Part shown: piece after piece, positions 9,244 to 17,974 of the stretch
Numbering within the stretch: position 1 is the first letter of the stretch
Layout of the letters: every line of letters begins with the position of its first letter
NCBI GenBank assembly: GCA_001464575.1
Contig: LNFE01000076.1
Location: forward strand, 1 to 64,000
DNA from: Acidobacteria bacterium Ga0077553
GTDB lineage: Bacteria > Acidobacteriota > Terriglobia > Bryobacterales > Bryobacteraceae
Length of the DNA stretch: 64,000 nt
Reading direction: 5' to 3'
The notes under the pieces: generated by a model
Told to the model about the DNA's origin: nothing
What the model saw: the letters and a program-made list of their open reading frames with translations, nothing else
Databases searched by the model: none
Position numbers and translations under genes: made by a program

Positions 9244-12237
9244 TCAACAAAAATCGTGCGAAGCCACTTGCGGCGCCGCCGCCGGCAAGTTGACAGGATA
9301 CACCGCCTCCCCCTTCACCGAAACTACCCCCGATTGGTTCTGCAGCCGCCCCACCACCCGCAAATACCCCTCCTGCAGAACCACCGGCCGGAATTCGGCA
9401 TACACCTGCGGCGTCAGAATGATGTTGCTGATCCCGGTCTCGTCCTCAAGACTCAGAAACACAAACCCCTTCGCCGTGCTCGGCTGCTGCCGGCAGATCA
9501 CGAGCCCCGCCACCTCCACCACCCGTCCATTCCCCAGCGCCGTCAATTCGCCCGCCCGCCACACCCCCGCCGCCGTCAACGCCGTGCGGAAGTATTGCAT
9601 CGGATGCGCGCCAATGGTCAACCCGCTCGTCCGGAAATCGGCCCGCAACCGGTCAATCGCCTCCATCGGCGCCAGCGGCGCCGGCCCCTCCTCACTCACC
9701 CCGGCAAACAGCGCTCCCGCCGGACGCACCGCCAAACTCGCCTGCCACAGAGCCTCCCGCCGGTGCCGCTGCTTCGATTCGCCCACCCGGTTCAGCGCCC
9801 CAATCTCGGCCAGCCGGTTCAACTCCTCGGCCGAAATCTGCGGCACCCGCCGCTTCAAGTCATCAATACTGCGGAACGGCCGCGCCGCCACAATCGCCTC
9901 CGCCGTCGTCTGCCGCAGCCCCTTCACGTAGTTCAAACCCAACCGCAGATGCAGCCGCTCATCAAGCGTACAGAGCCAATCGGACTCCTCCACGTCCACC
10001 GGTTCAAAGCGCTGCCCATGCCGCTGGGCGTCCTTCACCAGTGTGAACGGGTTATAAAACCCCATCGGCTGATTGTTGAGCAAAGCCGCCGTAAATGCAG
10101 CCAGATAATGGACTTTTAAGTACGCACTGGCGTAGCTCAACAATGCGAAGCTGGCCGCATGGCTCTCCGGAAAGCCGTACAAAGCAAACGCCGTAATCGA
10201 CTGGACGATCGTATCCTGCACCGGCCCCTCAATCCCGTTCGCCGCCATGCCCGCCCGCAGCTTGGTCTCAATCTCGGCCATCCGCTGCTGCGACCGCTTG
10301 AAGCCCAGCGCCCGTCGTAGCTCCTCCGCCTCGCCGCCCGAAAAGTTCGCCACCAGCATCGCCATCCGCAGCAACTGCTCCTGGAACAGCGGCACCCCTA
10401 ACGTTCTTCTTAAAACCGTCTCCAGTTTCGGATGCAAACAATCGGCTTTTTCGAGGCCCTGCCGCCGCCGCAGATACGGATGGAGCATGTTGCCCACAAT
10501 CGGCCCCGGGCGGATAATCGCTACTTGCACCACCAGGTCGTAGAACTTCTGCGGCCGCAGCCGCGGCAGGCAGGACATCTGCGCCCGGCTCTCCACCTGG
10601 AACATCCCCACCGTATCGGCCCGCTGCAGCGTCGCGTACACCAGCGGATCATCTGCCGGCAAATGAGCCAGATCCACGTCTTCGTGATAGTGCCGCTTGA
10701 TCAGCACAATCGTATCCCGCAGCGCCGCCATCATCCCCAGGCCCAGCAGGTCTACCTTGATGATGCCCATGTCCGCGCAGTCTTCCTTGTCCCACTGCAC
10801 AATCACCCGCCCCGGCATCGTCGCCGGCTGCAGCGGGACAATCCGGTCCAGCTGCCCCTGGCAGATCACCATGCCGCCCGAGTGCTGGCCCAGGTGCCGC
10901 GGCAGATCCTGAATCGCCTCCGTGAAGCGGGCCAACTGCGGCGCCAGCGGATGCTTCTCGTCGCGCAGCGCCTCTTCGTTCATCCCAAGCGCCTTGCCAA
11001 CGTCCCGCCGTGCGCTGCGGCCGCGGTAGGTGATCACGTTCGCCGTCATCGCCGCGCCCAGCTGCCCGTAGCGCGCGTAGACATATTGGATCGCCCGCTC
11101 CCGGTCGTCGCCGCTCGGCAGATCCAGGTCGATGTCCGGCCACTCGCCCCGCTCCTCCGAGAGAAACCGTTCAAACAGCAGCTCCATCCCCACCGGATCC
11201 ACCGCCGTAATCCCCAGCGAATAACAGACCGCCGAGTTTGCCGCCGACCCCCGGCCCTGCACCAGAATCCCGTTCCGCCGGCAGAACTCGACAATGTCCC
11301 AAACGATCAGAAAGTACCCGGCCAGCCCCAGCTTTTCGATCAACCGCAGCTCGCGCTCAATCTGCCGCCGCGGCTTCTCGCCGTACGGCTGATAGCGCCG
11401 CCGCGCCCCCTCGTCGGTCCGCTTGACTAGGAAGCTGTCCATCGTTTCGCCCTCCGGCACCGGGTAGAGCGGGAACTGATAGCCGAGGTCCTCAAGCGTA
11501 AACTCCAGCCGGTCGGCCAACTCGTACGTCCGCGCCACGGCGTCGGGCAGATCGCGGAAGAGCGCCAGGCGGTCGGCGGTACTTTTCATATACCGTTCCG
11601 AGTTCTGCGCGAGCAGCCGGCCGGCGGCTTGGATCGTCGTATGCTGCCGGACGCAGGTCAGAATATCCATCAACGGCCGCTCCTCGGCCACGGCGTGGTT
11701 TACCCCGCCGGTGACGATCGCCGGCAGTCCCATCTCCAGCAGCGCCCGGTTGCGGACCTCAACCCCGCGCACATAAGTTCTTTTTAGATCAACATATACG
11801 TTTGTTTTACTAAATATCTGGATGAGGCGATCCGCCACGCCTCGATCGAACTCCTGCGCCACCAACGGATCGCCCGCCAGCAGCACCAACCCCTCGGCGT
11901 ACTCCTCCAAATCGGCCAACGTCGCGCCTGCCCTGCGCTCTAACTTTATTCTTGTCAACAACCCACAAAGATTCTGGTATCCCTTTCTTGAAGCACACAG
12001 TAGCGGATACCGGAACCGTCCCCCCGCCTCTGTCACCTCCGCTCCCAACAGCGCCCGAATCCCGCGCTTCGCCCCCGCTTTGTGAAACCGTACCGCCCCC
12101 GAAAACCCGTCCCGGTCCAGCAACGCCACCGCCGGAATCTCCAACTCCGCCGCCCGCGCCATCAGCGCCTCCGGCAGACTCGCTCCCTCCAGAAAGCTGA
12201 ATGCCGACCGAACCCGCAACTCTGGCAGTCCCTTCAT
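9244..12237 (-). CDS. dnaE2: Error-prone DNA polymerase III alpha subunit (DnaE2/ImuC)
   Basis: A 997-residue polymerase for mutagenic lesion bypass. The PHP domain opens with 'RSAFSFLEGAS' (10-20), as in DnaE2 rather than DnaE1. The polymerase motifs 'GRGSAANSAVCYSLGIT' (328-344) and the catalytic 'DIDLDLPSGD' (368-377) are intact. A helix-hairpin-helix region and a C-terminal OB-fold follow, and the protein ends in the SHDF-type tail seen in this family. It is a little shorter than the usual 1,030-1,080 residues. Its usual partners imuA and imuB are absent from both sides, so it is an orphan here. A LexA-like direct repeat overlaps its ribosome-binding region, suggesting SOS control. Confidence 0.92.
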   Translation of the reverse strand: MKGLPELRVRSAFSFLEGASLPEALMARAAELEIPAVALLDRDGFSGAVRFHKAGAKRGIRALLGAEVTEAGGRFRYPLLCASRKGYQNLCGLLTRIKLERRAGATLADLEEYAEGLVLLAGDPLVAQEFDRGVADRLIQIFSKTNVYVDLKRTYVRGVEVRNRALLEMGLPAIVTGGVNHAVAEERPLMDILTCVRQHTTIQAAGRLLAQNSERYMKSTADRLALFRDLPDAVARTYELADRLEFTLEDLGYQFPLYPVPEGETMDSFLVKRTDEGARRRYQPYGEKPRRQIERELRLIEKLGLAGYFLIVWDIVEFCRRNGILVQGRGSAANSAVCYSLGITAVDPVGMELLFERFLSEERGEWPDIDLDLPSGDDRERAIQYVYARYGQLGAAMTANVITYRGRSARRDVGKALGMNEEALRDEKHPLAPQLARFTEAIQDLPRHLGQHSGGMVICQGQLDRIVPLQPATMPGRVIVQWDKEDCADMGIIKVDLLGLGMMAALRDTIVLIKRHYHEDVDLAHLPADDPLVYATLQRADTVGMFQVESRAQMSCLPRLRPQKFYDLVVQVAIIRPGPIVGNMLHPYLRRRQGLEKADCLHPKLETVLRRTLGVPLFQEQLLRMAMLVANFSGGEAEELRRALGFKRSQQRMAEIETKLRAGMAANGIEGPVQDTIVQSITAFALYGFPESHAASFALLSYASAYLKVHYLAAFTAALLNNQPMGFYNPFTLVKDAQRHGQRFEPVDVEESDWLCTLDERLHLRLGLNYVKGLRQTTAEAIVAARPFRSIDDLKRRVPQISAEELNRLAEIGALNRVGESKQRHRREALWQASLAVRPAGALFAGVSEEGPAPLAPMEAIDRLRADFRTSGLTIGAHPMQYFRTALTAAGVWRAGELTALGNGRVVEVAGLVICRQQPSTAKGFVFLSLEDETGISNIILTPQVYAEFRPVVLQEGYLRVVGRLQNQSGVVSVKGEAVYPVNLPAAAPQVASHDFC

Positions 12238-12252
12238 GTTCGCCTTTTGTTC
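12238..12252 (-). promoter_or_regulatory. LexA-like direct repeat GTTC-N7-GTTC at the dnaE2 start
   Basis: GTTC at 12238-12241 and GTTC at 12249-12252 are separated by exactly seven bases. This is the LexA-box form known from Alphaproteobacteria. It ends one base before the dnaE2 start codon and includes the AAAGG Shine-Dalgarno-like sequence, so a bound repressor would block expression. dnaE2 is a typical LexA target, which supports the reading, but the acidobacterial LexA motif is not known to me. Confidence 0.4.
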
Positions 12253-12281
12253 GCTATCTCTCTAGCCTATCATGAAGAGGC

Positions 12282-14279
12282 ATGCCTCCTGCCCCTGTCA
12301 TCCACGAGAAGCACGGCGACCGCCGGATCGATCCCTACTTCTGGTTCCGCGAGAAAACGAACCCGGACGTTATCGCTCACCTCGAAGCCGAGAACGCCCG
12401 CACGGAGGCCGCCCTCGCCCCCACAAAAGACCTGCAGGAGCAGCTCTACACCGAAATCCTCGGCCGCATTCAGGAGACCGACACCTCCGTCCCCGTCCGT
12501 CGCGGCGAGTGGGAATACTACACTCGCACCGTCGAAGGCCTTGCCTATCCCATCTACTGCCGCAAGCAGACCGAAGAGGTCGTCCTTCTCGACGCCAACC
12601 AACTCGCTGAAGGCCACGACTACTTCCGCCTCGGCGTCTTCGAACCCAGCACCGACCAGCACCTCCTCGCCTACTCCACCGACTACGCCGGCGACGAGAA
12701 GTACACCCTCGTCTTCCTCGACCTCCGCACCAAACAGCTCCTGCCGGACTCCATCCCCAACACCCACGCCGACCTCGTCTGGGCCAACGACAACGAGACG
12801 GTCTTCTATACCAAGCTCGACGACGTCACCCTCCGCCCCTATCAGGTCTGGCGGCACAAGCTCGGCCAAGCGGAGGACACCCTCGTCTACGAAGAGCCCG
12901 ACGAACGCTTCCTCGTCGGCCTCGACAAGACCCGCGACCACGAATACCTGCTCCTCTCCATCCACTCCTCCACCAGTTCCGAGGTCCACTATCTCCCCGC
13001 CCACGCCCCGCTCGCCGACCTCACCGTCATCGCCCCGCGCCGCCCCAAAGTCGAGTACTCGGTCGGCCACAAGCACGGCTACTTCCTCATCCACACCAAC
13101 CTCGAAGCCACCAATTTCCGCCTGATGCAGGCCCCCGTCATCGCCCCGGCCGATTGGGAGGAGCTCGTGCCCCACCGGCCCGAGGTCTACCTCGAAGGCT
13201 TCGCCGAGTTCGCCGAACACCTCGTGCTCTACGAACGAACCAACGGCCTGCGGCAGATCAACATCGACCAGAACCATCTGATCGCAGTGCCGGAGCCCGT
13301 CTACCACCTCACCTCCCTCTCGAACCCGACCTTTGAAACGCACGTCTTCCGCTACGGCTACACCTCGCTGACGACGCCCTTCACCGTCTACGACTACGAC
13401 ATGCGCACCCGCGAACGCACGATGCGCAAGCAGGAGCCGGTCCTCGGCGGCTACGACCCGGCGCTCTATACGACCGAACGCCTCTGGGCCACCGCCCCCG
13501 ACGGCACCGCGGTCCCCATCGCCCTCGTCTATAAGACCGAGCTCTTCCGCAAAGACGGCCAGTCGCCCATGCTGCTCTACGGCTACGGCTCCTACGGCCT
13601 CAACATGGAAGCCACCTTCCACGGCGACCGCCTCAGCCTGCTCGAACGTGGCTTCGTCTACGCCATCGCCAACATCCGCGGCGGCAGCGAAATGGGCCGC
13701 CCCTGGTACGACCACGGCAAGTTCCTCGAAAAGAAGAACACCTTCACGGACTTCATCGCCGCCGCCGAACACCTCATCGCGAACCAGTACACCAACCCCA
13801 AAAAGCTCGCCATTGAAGGGCGCAGCGCCGGCGGCATGCTCATCGGCGCCGTGCTGAACATGCGCCCCGATCTGTTCGGCGCGGCCATGGCCGGGGTGCC
13901 GTTCGTCGACGTGCTGACGACGATGCTCGATGAGACGCTGCCGCTCACCGTCGGCGAATACGAAGAGTGGGGCGACCCCAACGACGAGACCTACTACCAC
14001 TACATGAAGTCGTACTCGCCCTATGACAACGTCACCGCGCAGGCCTATCCCCACCTGCTCGTCACCAGCGGGCTCAACGACCCACGCGTCCAGTATTGGG
14101 AGCCCACCAAGTGGGTCGCCCGGCTGAACGAACTCCGCACCAACGACAACCTGCTGCTGCTCAAAACCAACATGGGCGCCGGGCACTTCGGCAAATCCGG
14201 CCGTTACGATGCCTTGCGCGAGACGGCCCTCTACTACGCCTTCTTCCTGCTTGCCTTAGGGCAAACGCGAGCGAATTAG
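12282..14279 (+). CDS. Oligopeptidase B-type S9 serine peptidase
   Basis: A 665-residue cytoplasmic peptidase that cleaves short peptides, usually after basic residues. Residues 1-400 form the beta-propeller lid (it opens 'HGDRRIDPYFWFREK', the standard S9A start). The alpha/beta-hydrolase domain carries 'YGYGSYGL', the oxyanion 'NIRGGSEMG' and the nucleophile in 'EGRSAGGML' (Ser near 520). The catalytic His is in 'GAGHFGKSGR' near the end. There is no signal peptide. Its end overlaps the convergent permease pseudogene by 24 bases. Confidence 0.9.
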   Translation: MPPAPVIHEKHGDRRIDPYFWFREKTNPDVIAHLEAENARTEAALAPTKDLQEQLYTEILGRIQETDTSVPVRRGEWEYYTRTVEGLAYPIYCRKQTEEVVLLDANQLAEGHDYFRLGVFEPSTDQHLLAYSTDYAGDEKYTLVFLDLRTKQLLPDSIPNTHADLVWANDNETVFYTKLDDVTLRPYQVWRHKLGQAEDTLVYEEPDERFLVGLDKTRDHEYLLLSIHSSTSSEVHYLPAHAPLADLTVIAPRRPKVEYSVGHKHGYFLIHTNLEATNFRLMQAPVIAPADWEELVPHRPEVYLEGFAEFAEHLVLYERTNGLRQINIDQNHLIAVPEPVYHLTSLSNPTFETHVFRYGYTSLTTPFTVYDYDMRTRERTMRKQEPVLGGYDPALYTTERLWATAPDGTAVPIALVYKTELFRKDGQSPMLLYGYGSYGLNMEATFHGDRLSLLERGFVYAIANIRGGSEMGRPWYDHGKFLEKKNTFTDFIAAAEHLIANQYTNPKKLAIEGRSAGGMLIGAVLNMRPDLFGAAMAGVPFVDVLTTMLDETLPLTVGEYEEWGDPNDETYYHYMKSYSPYDNVTAQAYPHLLVTSGLNDPRVQYWEPTKWVARLNELRTNDNLLLLKTNMGAGHFGKSGRYDALRETALYYAFFLLALGQTRAN

Positions 14280-15271
14280 CTCCCGGCGGCTTTCAAGGCG
14301 CCGCCCCGCGGCGCCCGTCAACTGCCACGCCAGCGCTGCCGCCAACCCCAAAATTACGAAACGAACCCACCACTGTCCGCTCGCCGCCGCAAACCCCGGC
14401 GCCAAGCACAGCGCAAACGCCACCAGCCCGTACAGCACCGACCCGCCATCGCTGAACCGGTACGCCCGCATCGGGTACGGCGTATGTACACTCGTCCACG
14501 CGCCCCAGCCGGCCAGCAGCAGCAGCAGGCTCAAGCACTCAATCACAATCATCCCGCCCATCGCCCAACCCAGTCGCCAGCAGACCGCCAAGCTCACGAG
14601 CCCCATCGGCGCCCCCAGCAGCACGAGCAACGACTGCGTCTTACTGCGCACAATATCGGCGCCCGTCATCGGCAGCAGTAGATACCGGTCAAACCCCGTC
14701 CCCTGATCCGTGCCGAAGGCGTTCAGCGCCAGATTGGAATTGCTAATGGCCACCACCACCGGCACAATCCACGCCGCTTCGATGGCCATATTCGGCTCCC
14801 GCACGGCATAGGCCAAAAACATCAGGGCGATCCCCCCGGCGATCATTGTGTCGAACAGCCGCACCGCCGCCCGCACGTCCTTCCGCAGGAGCGCCGGCCA
14901 ACGCGACGGCCCCGCCGATAGCCGCTTGCCGGGTTTCACCACCGGCCATTCGAACATCGCCAAAACCCCCAGCGCCGGAGCCCACGGCGAAACCCGTACG
15001 GTCACATAGAGCAGCACCGGTCCGCCCGCCGCAACGGAAACTGCCCCGGCGCGCCCTCCGGCCCCCAACTCAGCCCCAGCCAAGCCACCGCCAACCCCGC
15101 CACCACCCCCGGCATCGGCAACTGCGGCAGGTAGGCAACCACCCGTTCGGCGAGCAGCGCCGCCGCGAGCAGCAGCAACACCTCGCCCGTAATCTCCGCG
15201 TTGCCCCGGCCCAGGAGTGTCCGCCAGCGGATCTTGACGAGGCCCAGCAGCAGCGGCCCTAGCCGAGCCAC
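14256..15271 (-). pseudogene. ABC exporter permease subunit, frameshifted and internally shortened
   Basis: The upstream frame (GTG at 15271) encodes about 75 residues with two membrane helices, reaching 'LSWGPEGAPGQF'. The downstream frame encodes four or five more helices (from 'VLLYVTVRVSPW' to 'RSRLP'). The switch lies near 15010-15060. Whole permeases of this ABC-2-like class are roughly 450-550 residues, whereas the two parts sum to about 330, so a central stretch also seems missing. It follows the ATPase gene with a 13-base overlap and would form the membrane part of that exporter. Whether this is decay or a consensus error cannot be settled from the sequence. Confidence 0.65.
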
Positions 15272-15987
15272 GCGAAGTCCTCCCCGGCCGGCCGCGGAAT
15301 GTGTTCGAAATAGACGTCCTTCAGCGGCCGTTCGCCCGTCCGCCCGCTGGCCACCACCTTGCCGCCCGAGAGAATCGAGTAAGTGCCAACCAACTTCTCG
15401 ACAACATCCAGAATGTGCGAAGTAATAAACACCGCCGCGCCCTTGGCCGCCAGATTCACAAGCAGCTCCCGCATGTTCTCGGCCGACGAGGGGTCGATGC
15501 CCTCAAACGGCTCATCGAGAAACAACGTCTTCGGGTTATGCAGCAGCGCCAGCGCGAAGGCGGTCTTCTTCCGCATGCCGTAGGAGGCTTGCCCCGCCTC
15601 GGTGTGCCGCTCATCGAACAGGTCGAGATAGCGCAGCAACTGCCCCGCGCGCTCCTCCGTCTCCGCCGCGTTCAACCCGTAGAGCGGCCCGGCCAGCGTC
15701 AGATGTTCCCACAGCGTCAGCGCGTCAAACAGCGCCAGGTCCTCCGGCAGCACCCCGATCGTCCGCTTCACCGCCACCGGGTCCGCCGCCAGCGCAATGC
15801 CGTTGATCTCCACCGTCCCCGCCGTCGGAATCAGCAGCCCGGTCAGCATCTTCACCGTCGTCGACTTGCCCGATCCGTTCGGCCCCAGAAACCCATGAAT
15901 ACTCCCCGGCTCGACATGTAAATCTACCCCGGCCACGGCGGTAAACTCGCCGAACCGCTTCACCAAACCCGTCGCGCGGATGCTCAT
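15259..15987 (-). CDS. ABC transporter ATP-binding protein (ABC-2 exporter type)
   Basis: A 242-residue ATPase with Walker A GPNGSGKST (near 40), a 'SYGMRKK' signature in place of LSGGQ as usual in ABC-2 exporters, Walker B 'TLFLDEPFEGIDP' and the H-loop 'FITSHILD'. It should power the permease encoded just downstream, which is broken here. The start at 15987 gives the classic ATGA overlap with the upstream AlkC/AlkD-like gene; a longer open frame upstream is not protein-like. Confidence 0.9.
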   Translation of the reverse strand: MSIRATGLVKRFGEFTAVAGVDLHVEPGSIHGFLGPNGSGKSTTVKMLTGLLIPTAGTVEINGIALAADPVAVKRTIGVLPEDLALFDALTLWEHLTLAGPLYGLNAAETEERAGQLLRYLDLFDERHTEAGQASYGMRKKTAFALALLHNPKTLFLDEPFEGIDPSSAENMRELLVNLAAKGAAVFITSHILDVVEKLVGTYSILSGGKVVASGRTGERPLKDVYFEHIPRPAGEDFAWLG

Positions 15988-16685
15988 ACGATGCTCCGCA
16001 GCGCCCGGCGCGTCACGTACTCCACGTTCCACCGGGCGCACGTCTCGCGCACCCAGTCCGGCCGCGTCTTCGCCGCATCGTTCATCCAATTGGCCACCGA
16101 GTCCTGCACATACTTGCTCGGATCGAGGACGCACCGGTCCAACACCGGCAACCCTAAACCTGGGTTCTTTTTGAGCAGCGGAATGTGCGGACACCAAACG
16201 CCGCGCGGCCGCGTCGCCTCGCTGGCGAAACGCCGCAGGTACGCCTCCCCTCCGGCCCACTCCGCCAGCAATCCAATGGCTCGTTCAATCTCCGCCGCGA
16301 TCGCCGGCCGCACCCCGAGCCATGCCCACTCGCGAACGCCGAAATGGGCGTCCTGCGCCAGCGGGCGCACGGCTTCCAAGCGTTGTTCGAGCGTCCACCC
16401 CGGTCGCAGCCCCGCGCGGAACGCCGCCCAACCACGCACCGTATCCGACGGATGCCCAACTAAGTCGCCCTCAAAATCCAGCAGTGCCTCAGCGGCCAGT
16501 GTCATCCGCTTGGTGATTCCCAAGCCGGGATCGATCTCCCGGTCCACGCCCAGCGTTCGCAGCAGCGTCGTGAAGTCTACCGCCAGCCCTTCGCCCAACG
16601 TCGCCGACTCGATCTCGCCCCGGTTGAGTTGCCGTCGCAATTCCGGCGGCACCTCCGCCGGGCTGCTATACGTCTGCCGCCCCAT
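15984..16685 (-). CDS. AlkC/AlkD-like DNA alkylation repair protein (HEAT repeat)
   Basis: A 233-residue helical protein. The C-terminal half carries 'RRFASEATRPRGVW', 'LPVLDRCVLDPSKYVQDSVANW' (split here for length) and 'MNDAAKTRPDWV', which match the HEAT-repeat glycosylase family that removes alkylated bases without flipping them. It lies in an overlapping operon: TGATG with the upstream DUF7009-like gene and ATGA with the downstream ABC ATPase. Tight coupling of a repair glycosylase to an exporter is unusual and might reflect resistance to an alkylating compound, but that is inference. The family assignment rests on motif memory. Confidence 0.72.
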   Translation of the reverse strand: MGRQTYSSPAEVPPELRRQLNRGEIESATLGEGLAVDFTTLLRTLGVDREIDPGLGITKRMTLAAEALLDFEGDLVGHPSDTVRGWAAFRAGLRPGWTLEQRLEAVRPLAQDAHFGVREWAWLGVRPAIAAEIERAIGLLAEWAGGEAYLRRFASEATRPRGVWCPHIPLLKKNPGLGLPVLDRCVLDPSKYVQDSVANWMNDAAKTRPDWVRETCARWNVEYVTRRALRSIV

Positions 16686-17035
16686 CAGCAAACCGGCGCC
16701 GGGTGCGGATACGTGTCTTCGTTGTCCCGTGGGTCCTTCGCGTCCAGGCACTGCCAATCTTTCTCTACCAGAATGTCCACCGGTCCAGCGCCGCCGGCGA
16801 TGCCCACCTGCTCCGTCCCCGCCCAAGTCGCCACTGCCGCCACGGGCAAGCCCACCGTCAGCACACCCTCGGCGAAGGTCACCCCCACCTCCAAGCCGCC
16901 CGGCGACAGCCGGTACACTAGCGCCTGCCCCGGCAGGTCGCAACGCCCTTCCACCGTTTCCCCGGCCGCCAGCGCCGCCACCTCTCCCTGTTTCACCCGC
17001 AGGCGTAAGGCGTTGCCATGAATGCGAAGCTTCAT
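16685..17035 (-). CDS. Small conserved protein, DUF7009-like
   Basis: A 116-residue protein opening 'MKLRIHGNALRLRVKQGEV', a start I associate with the DUF7009 family of small beta-rich proteins. No signal peptide or catalytic motif is visible. It is the first gene of the operon with the AlkC/AlkD-like protein, ABC ATPase and permease, overlapping the next gene by one base (TGATG). Its start codon is 19 bases from that of the divergent zinc-ribbon gene, so both promoters must be very compact. Confidence 0.6.
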   Translation of the reverse strand: MKLRIHGNALRLRVKQGEVAALAAGETVEGRCDLPGQALVYRLSPGGLEVGVTFAEGVLTVGLPVAAVATWAGTEQVGIAGGAGPVDILVEKDWQCLDAKDPRDNEDTYPHPAPVC

Positions 17036-17054
17036 CAGCTCTTATTATAGAAGT

Positions 17055-17237
17055 GTGCCCATCTACGAGTACCGCTGCCCCGATTGTGACGCCCGCTTCG
17101 AGCGGATTCGGCGCATGGCCGAAGCCGATGCCCCGCTGCCTTGCCCAAAGTGCGGCGCCCCGCAGGCCGAACGGCAGTTGTCTTGTTTCGCCGCTGGCGG
17201 CAGTTGCAACGCCCAGGCCGGATCCGGCTTCTCCTGA
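17055..17237 (+). CDS. FmdB-type zinc-ribbon protein
   Basis: A 60-residue protein starting with GTG and reading 'MPIYEYRCPDCDARFE', the standard FmdB/CxxC_CXXC_SSSS opening. Two CxxC pairs (CPDC and CPKC) form the zinc ribbon. Such proteins are widespread putative regulators of unknown targets. The GTG at 17055 is chosen because family members begin exactly there; the open frame further upstream is not conserved. Confidence 0.85.
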   Translation: MPIYEYRCPDCDARFERIRRMAEADAPLPCPKCGAPQAERQLSCFAAGGSCNAQAGSGFS

Positions 17238-17316
17238 GCCAACTAAGCTGGCGCCCGGTGGGCGTCCCAACATTTTGAGCAGCCATTGATCGGATTGGCC
17301 GTTTCCTTGCGCCTTG

Positions 17317-17871
17317 ATGAGTATGGAAACGCTAACCCTTGACCAGCAGATCGCCGACGTCCTCGCGGCAACCCCCGAATACACTCGCCCGGCCCTCCGG
17401 CTCGTCAGCGGCCGGCCCATCGTCCTTGTCGCCAACTCCTTCGCCACCGACGCCGAAATTGACCATCTGCTCACCCTCGCCGCTGGCGACGCCGACCTGC
17501 TCGTCGCCCCGGACGTGGTCCTCTCCCGCCTCGCGGCCAGCATCGAAGAGGCCTTCGGCATCGCCAATCTCCGCGGCACGATGATGGAGTTCCGCACCAG
17601 CGACTGCCCTGCCCCGGCTGCCGCAACCGATGGCCCCCAACTGCTCGCCACGGCGACCTTATTCCTCGAAAACGGTCCCGGCGGTGGCCTGCACTTTCCC
17701 GGCGCTCCGGAAGGCCCGCTCTCCGTCAAAGCGGTCCGCGGCCGCCTCGTTCTCTGCTTCAACCGCCGTCTCGATGGCACCGAGGAACCCGCCGCCGAAC
17801 CGGTCAGCACTGGCCTCCGCAAGAGCTTGACCCTGCGGATCTACAACCACCTCAGCGCGCTACTTGGATAA
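17317..17871 (+). CDS. Prolyl-4-hydroxylase-like fold protein lacking visible iron ligands
   Basis: A 184-residue protein. 'VANSFATDAEIDHLLTLA' resembles the helix opening the prolyl 4-hydroxylase domain, and 'ATLFLENGPGGGLHFPG...GRLVLCFNRRLDG', then 'STGLRKSLTLRIYN', resembles the core double-stranded beta helix. However, the HxD motif expected after 'MEFRT' is not seen, and the distal His before 'PVxxGxR' is replaced by Ala. An Arg sits where 2-oxoglutarate is normally held. It may be a non-catalytic relative or have lost a short segment. ATG codons at 17317 and 17323 both fit, and no clear Shine-Dalgarno is visible. Confidence 0.5.
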   Translation: MSMETLTLDQQIADVLAATPEYTRPALRLVSGRPIVLVANSFATDAEIDHLLTLAAGDADLLVAPDVVLSRLAASIEEAFGIANLRGTMMEFRTSDCPAPAAATDGPQLLATATLFLENGPGGGLHFPGAPEGPLSVKAVRGRLVLCFNRRLDGTEEPAAEPVSTGLRKSLTLRIYNHLSALLG

Positions 17872-17875
17872 CCCG

Positions 17876-17971
17876 ATGCGCTTCAATGTACCCCCTTGGC
17901 TCCCATCGGCCTGCCTGGCTCTCATGATGATCTCCGCTGTGCTGGCGGTGCTCTGGATCAATCTGTCGTAG
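17876..17971 (+). CDS. Candidate 31-residue single-span membrane protein
   Basis: ATG at 17876, four bases after the preceding stop, reads 'MRFNVPPWLPSACLALM' followed by a hydrophobic stretch (MISAVLAVLWINL) and TAG at 17969. It fits a one-helix membrane miniprotein translated with the upstream gene. It ends three bases before the convergent anti-sigma gene ends. There is no homology evidence, so chance is possible. Confidence 0.3.
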   Translation: MRFNVPPWLPSACLALMMISAVLAVLWINLS

Positions 17972-17974
17972 GGC

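Noticed and set aside
12270-14186. Long open frame opposite the oligopeptidase gene
   Set aside because: Its composition is Gly/Val/Glu-rich mirror coding; the opposite strand has complete S9 peptidase motifs.
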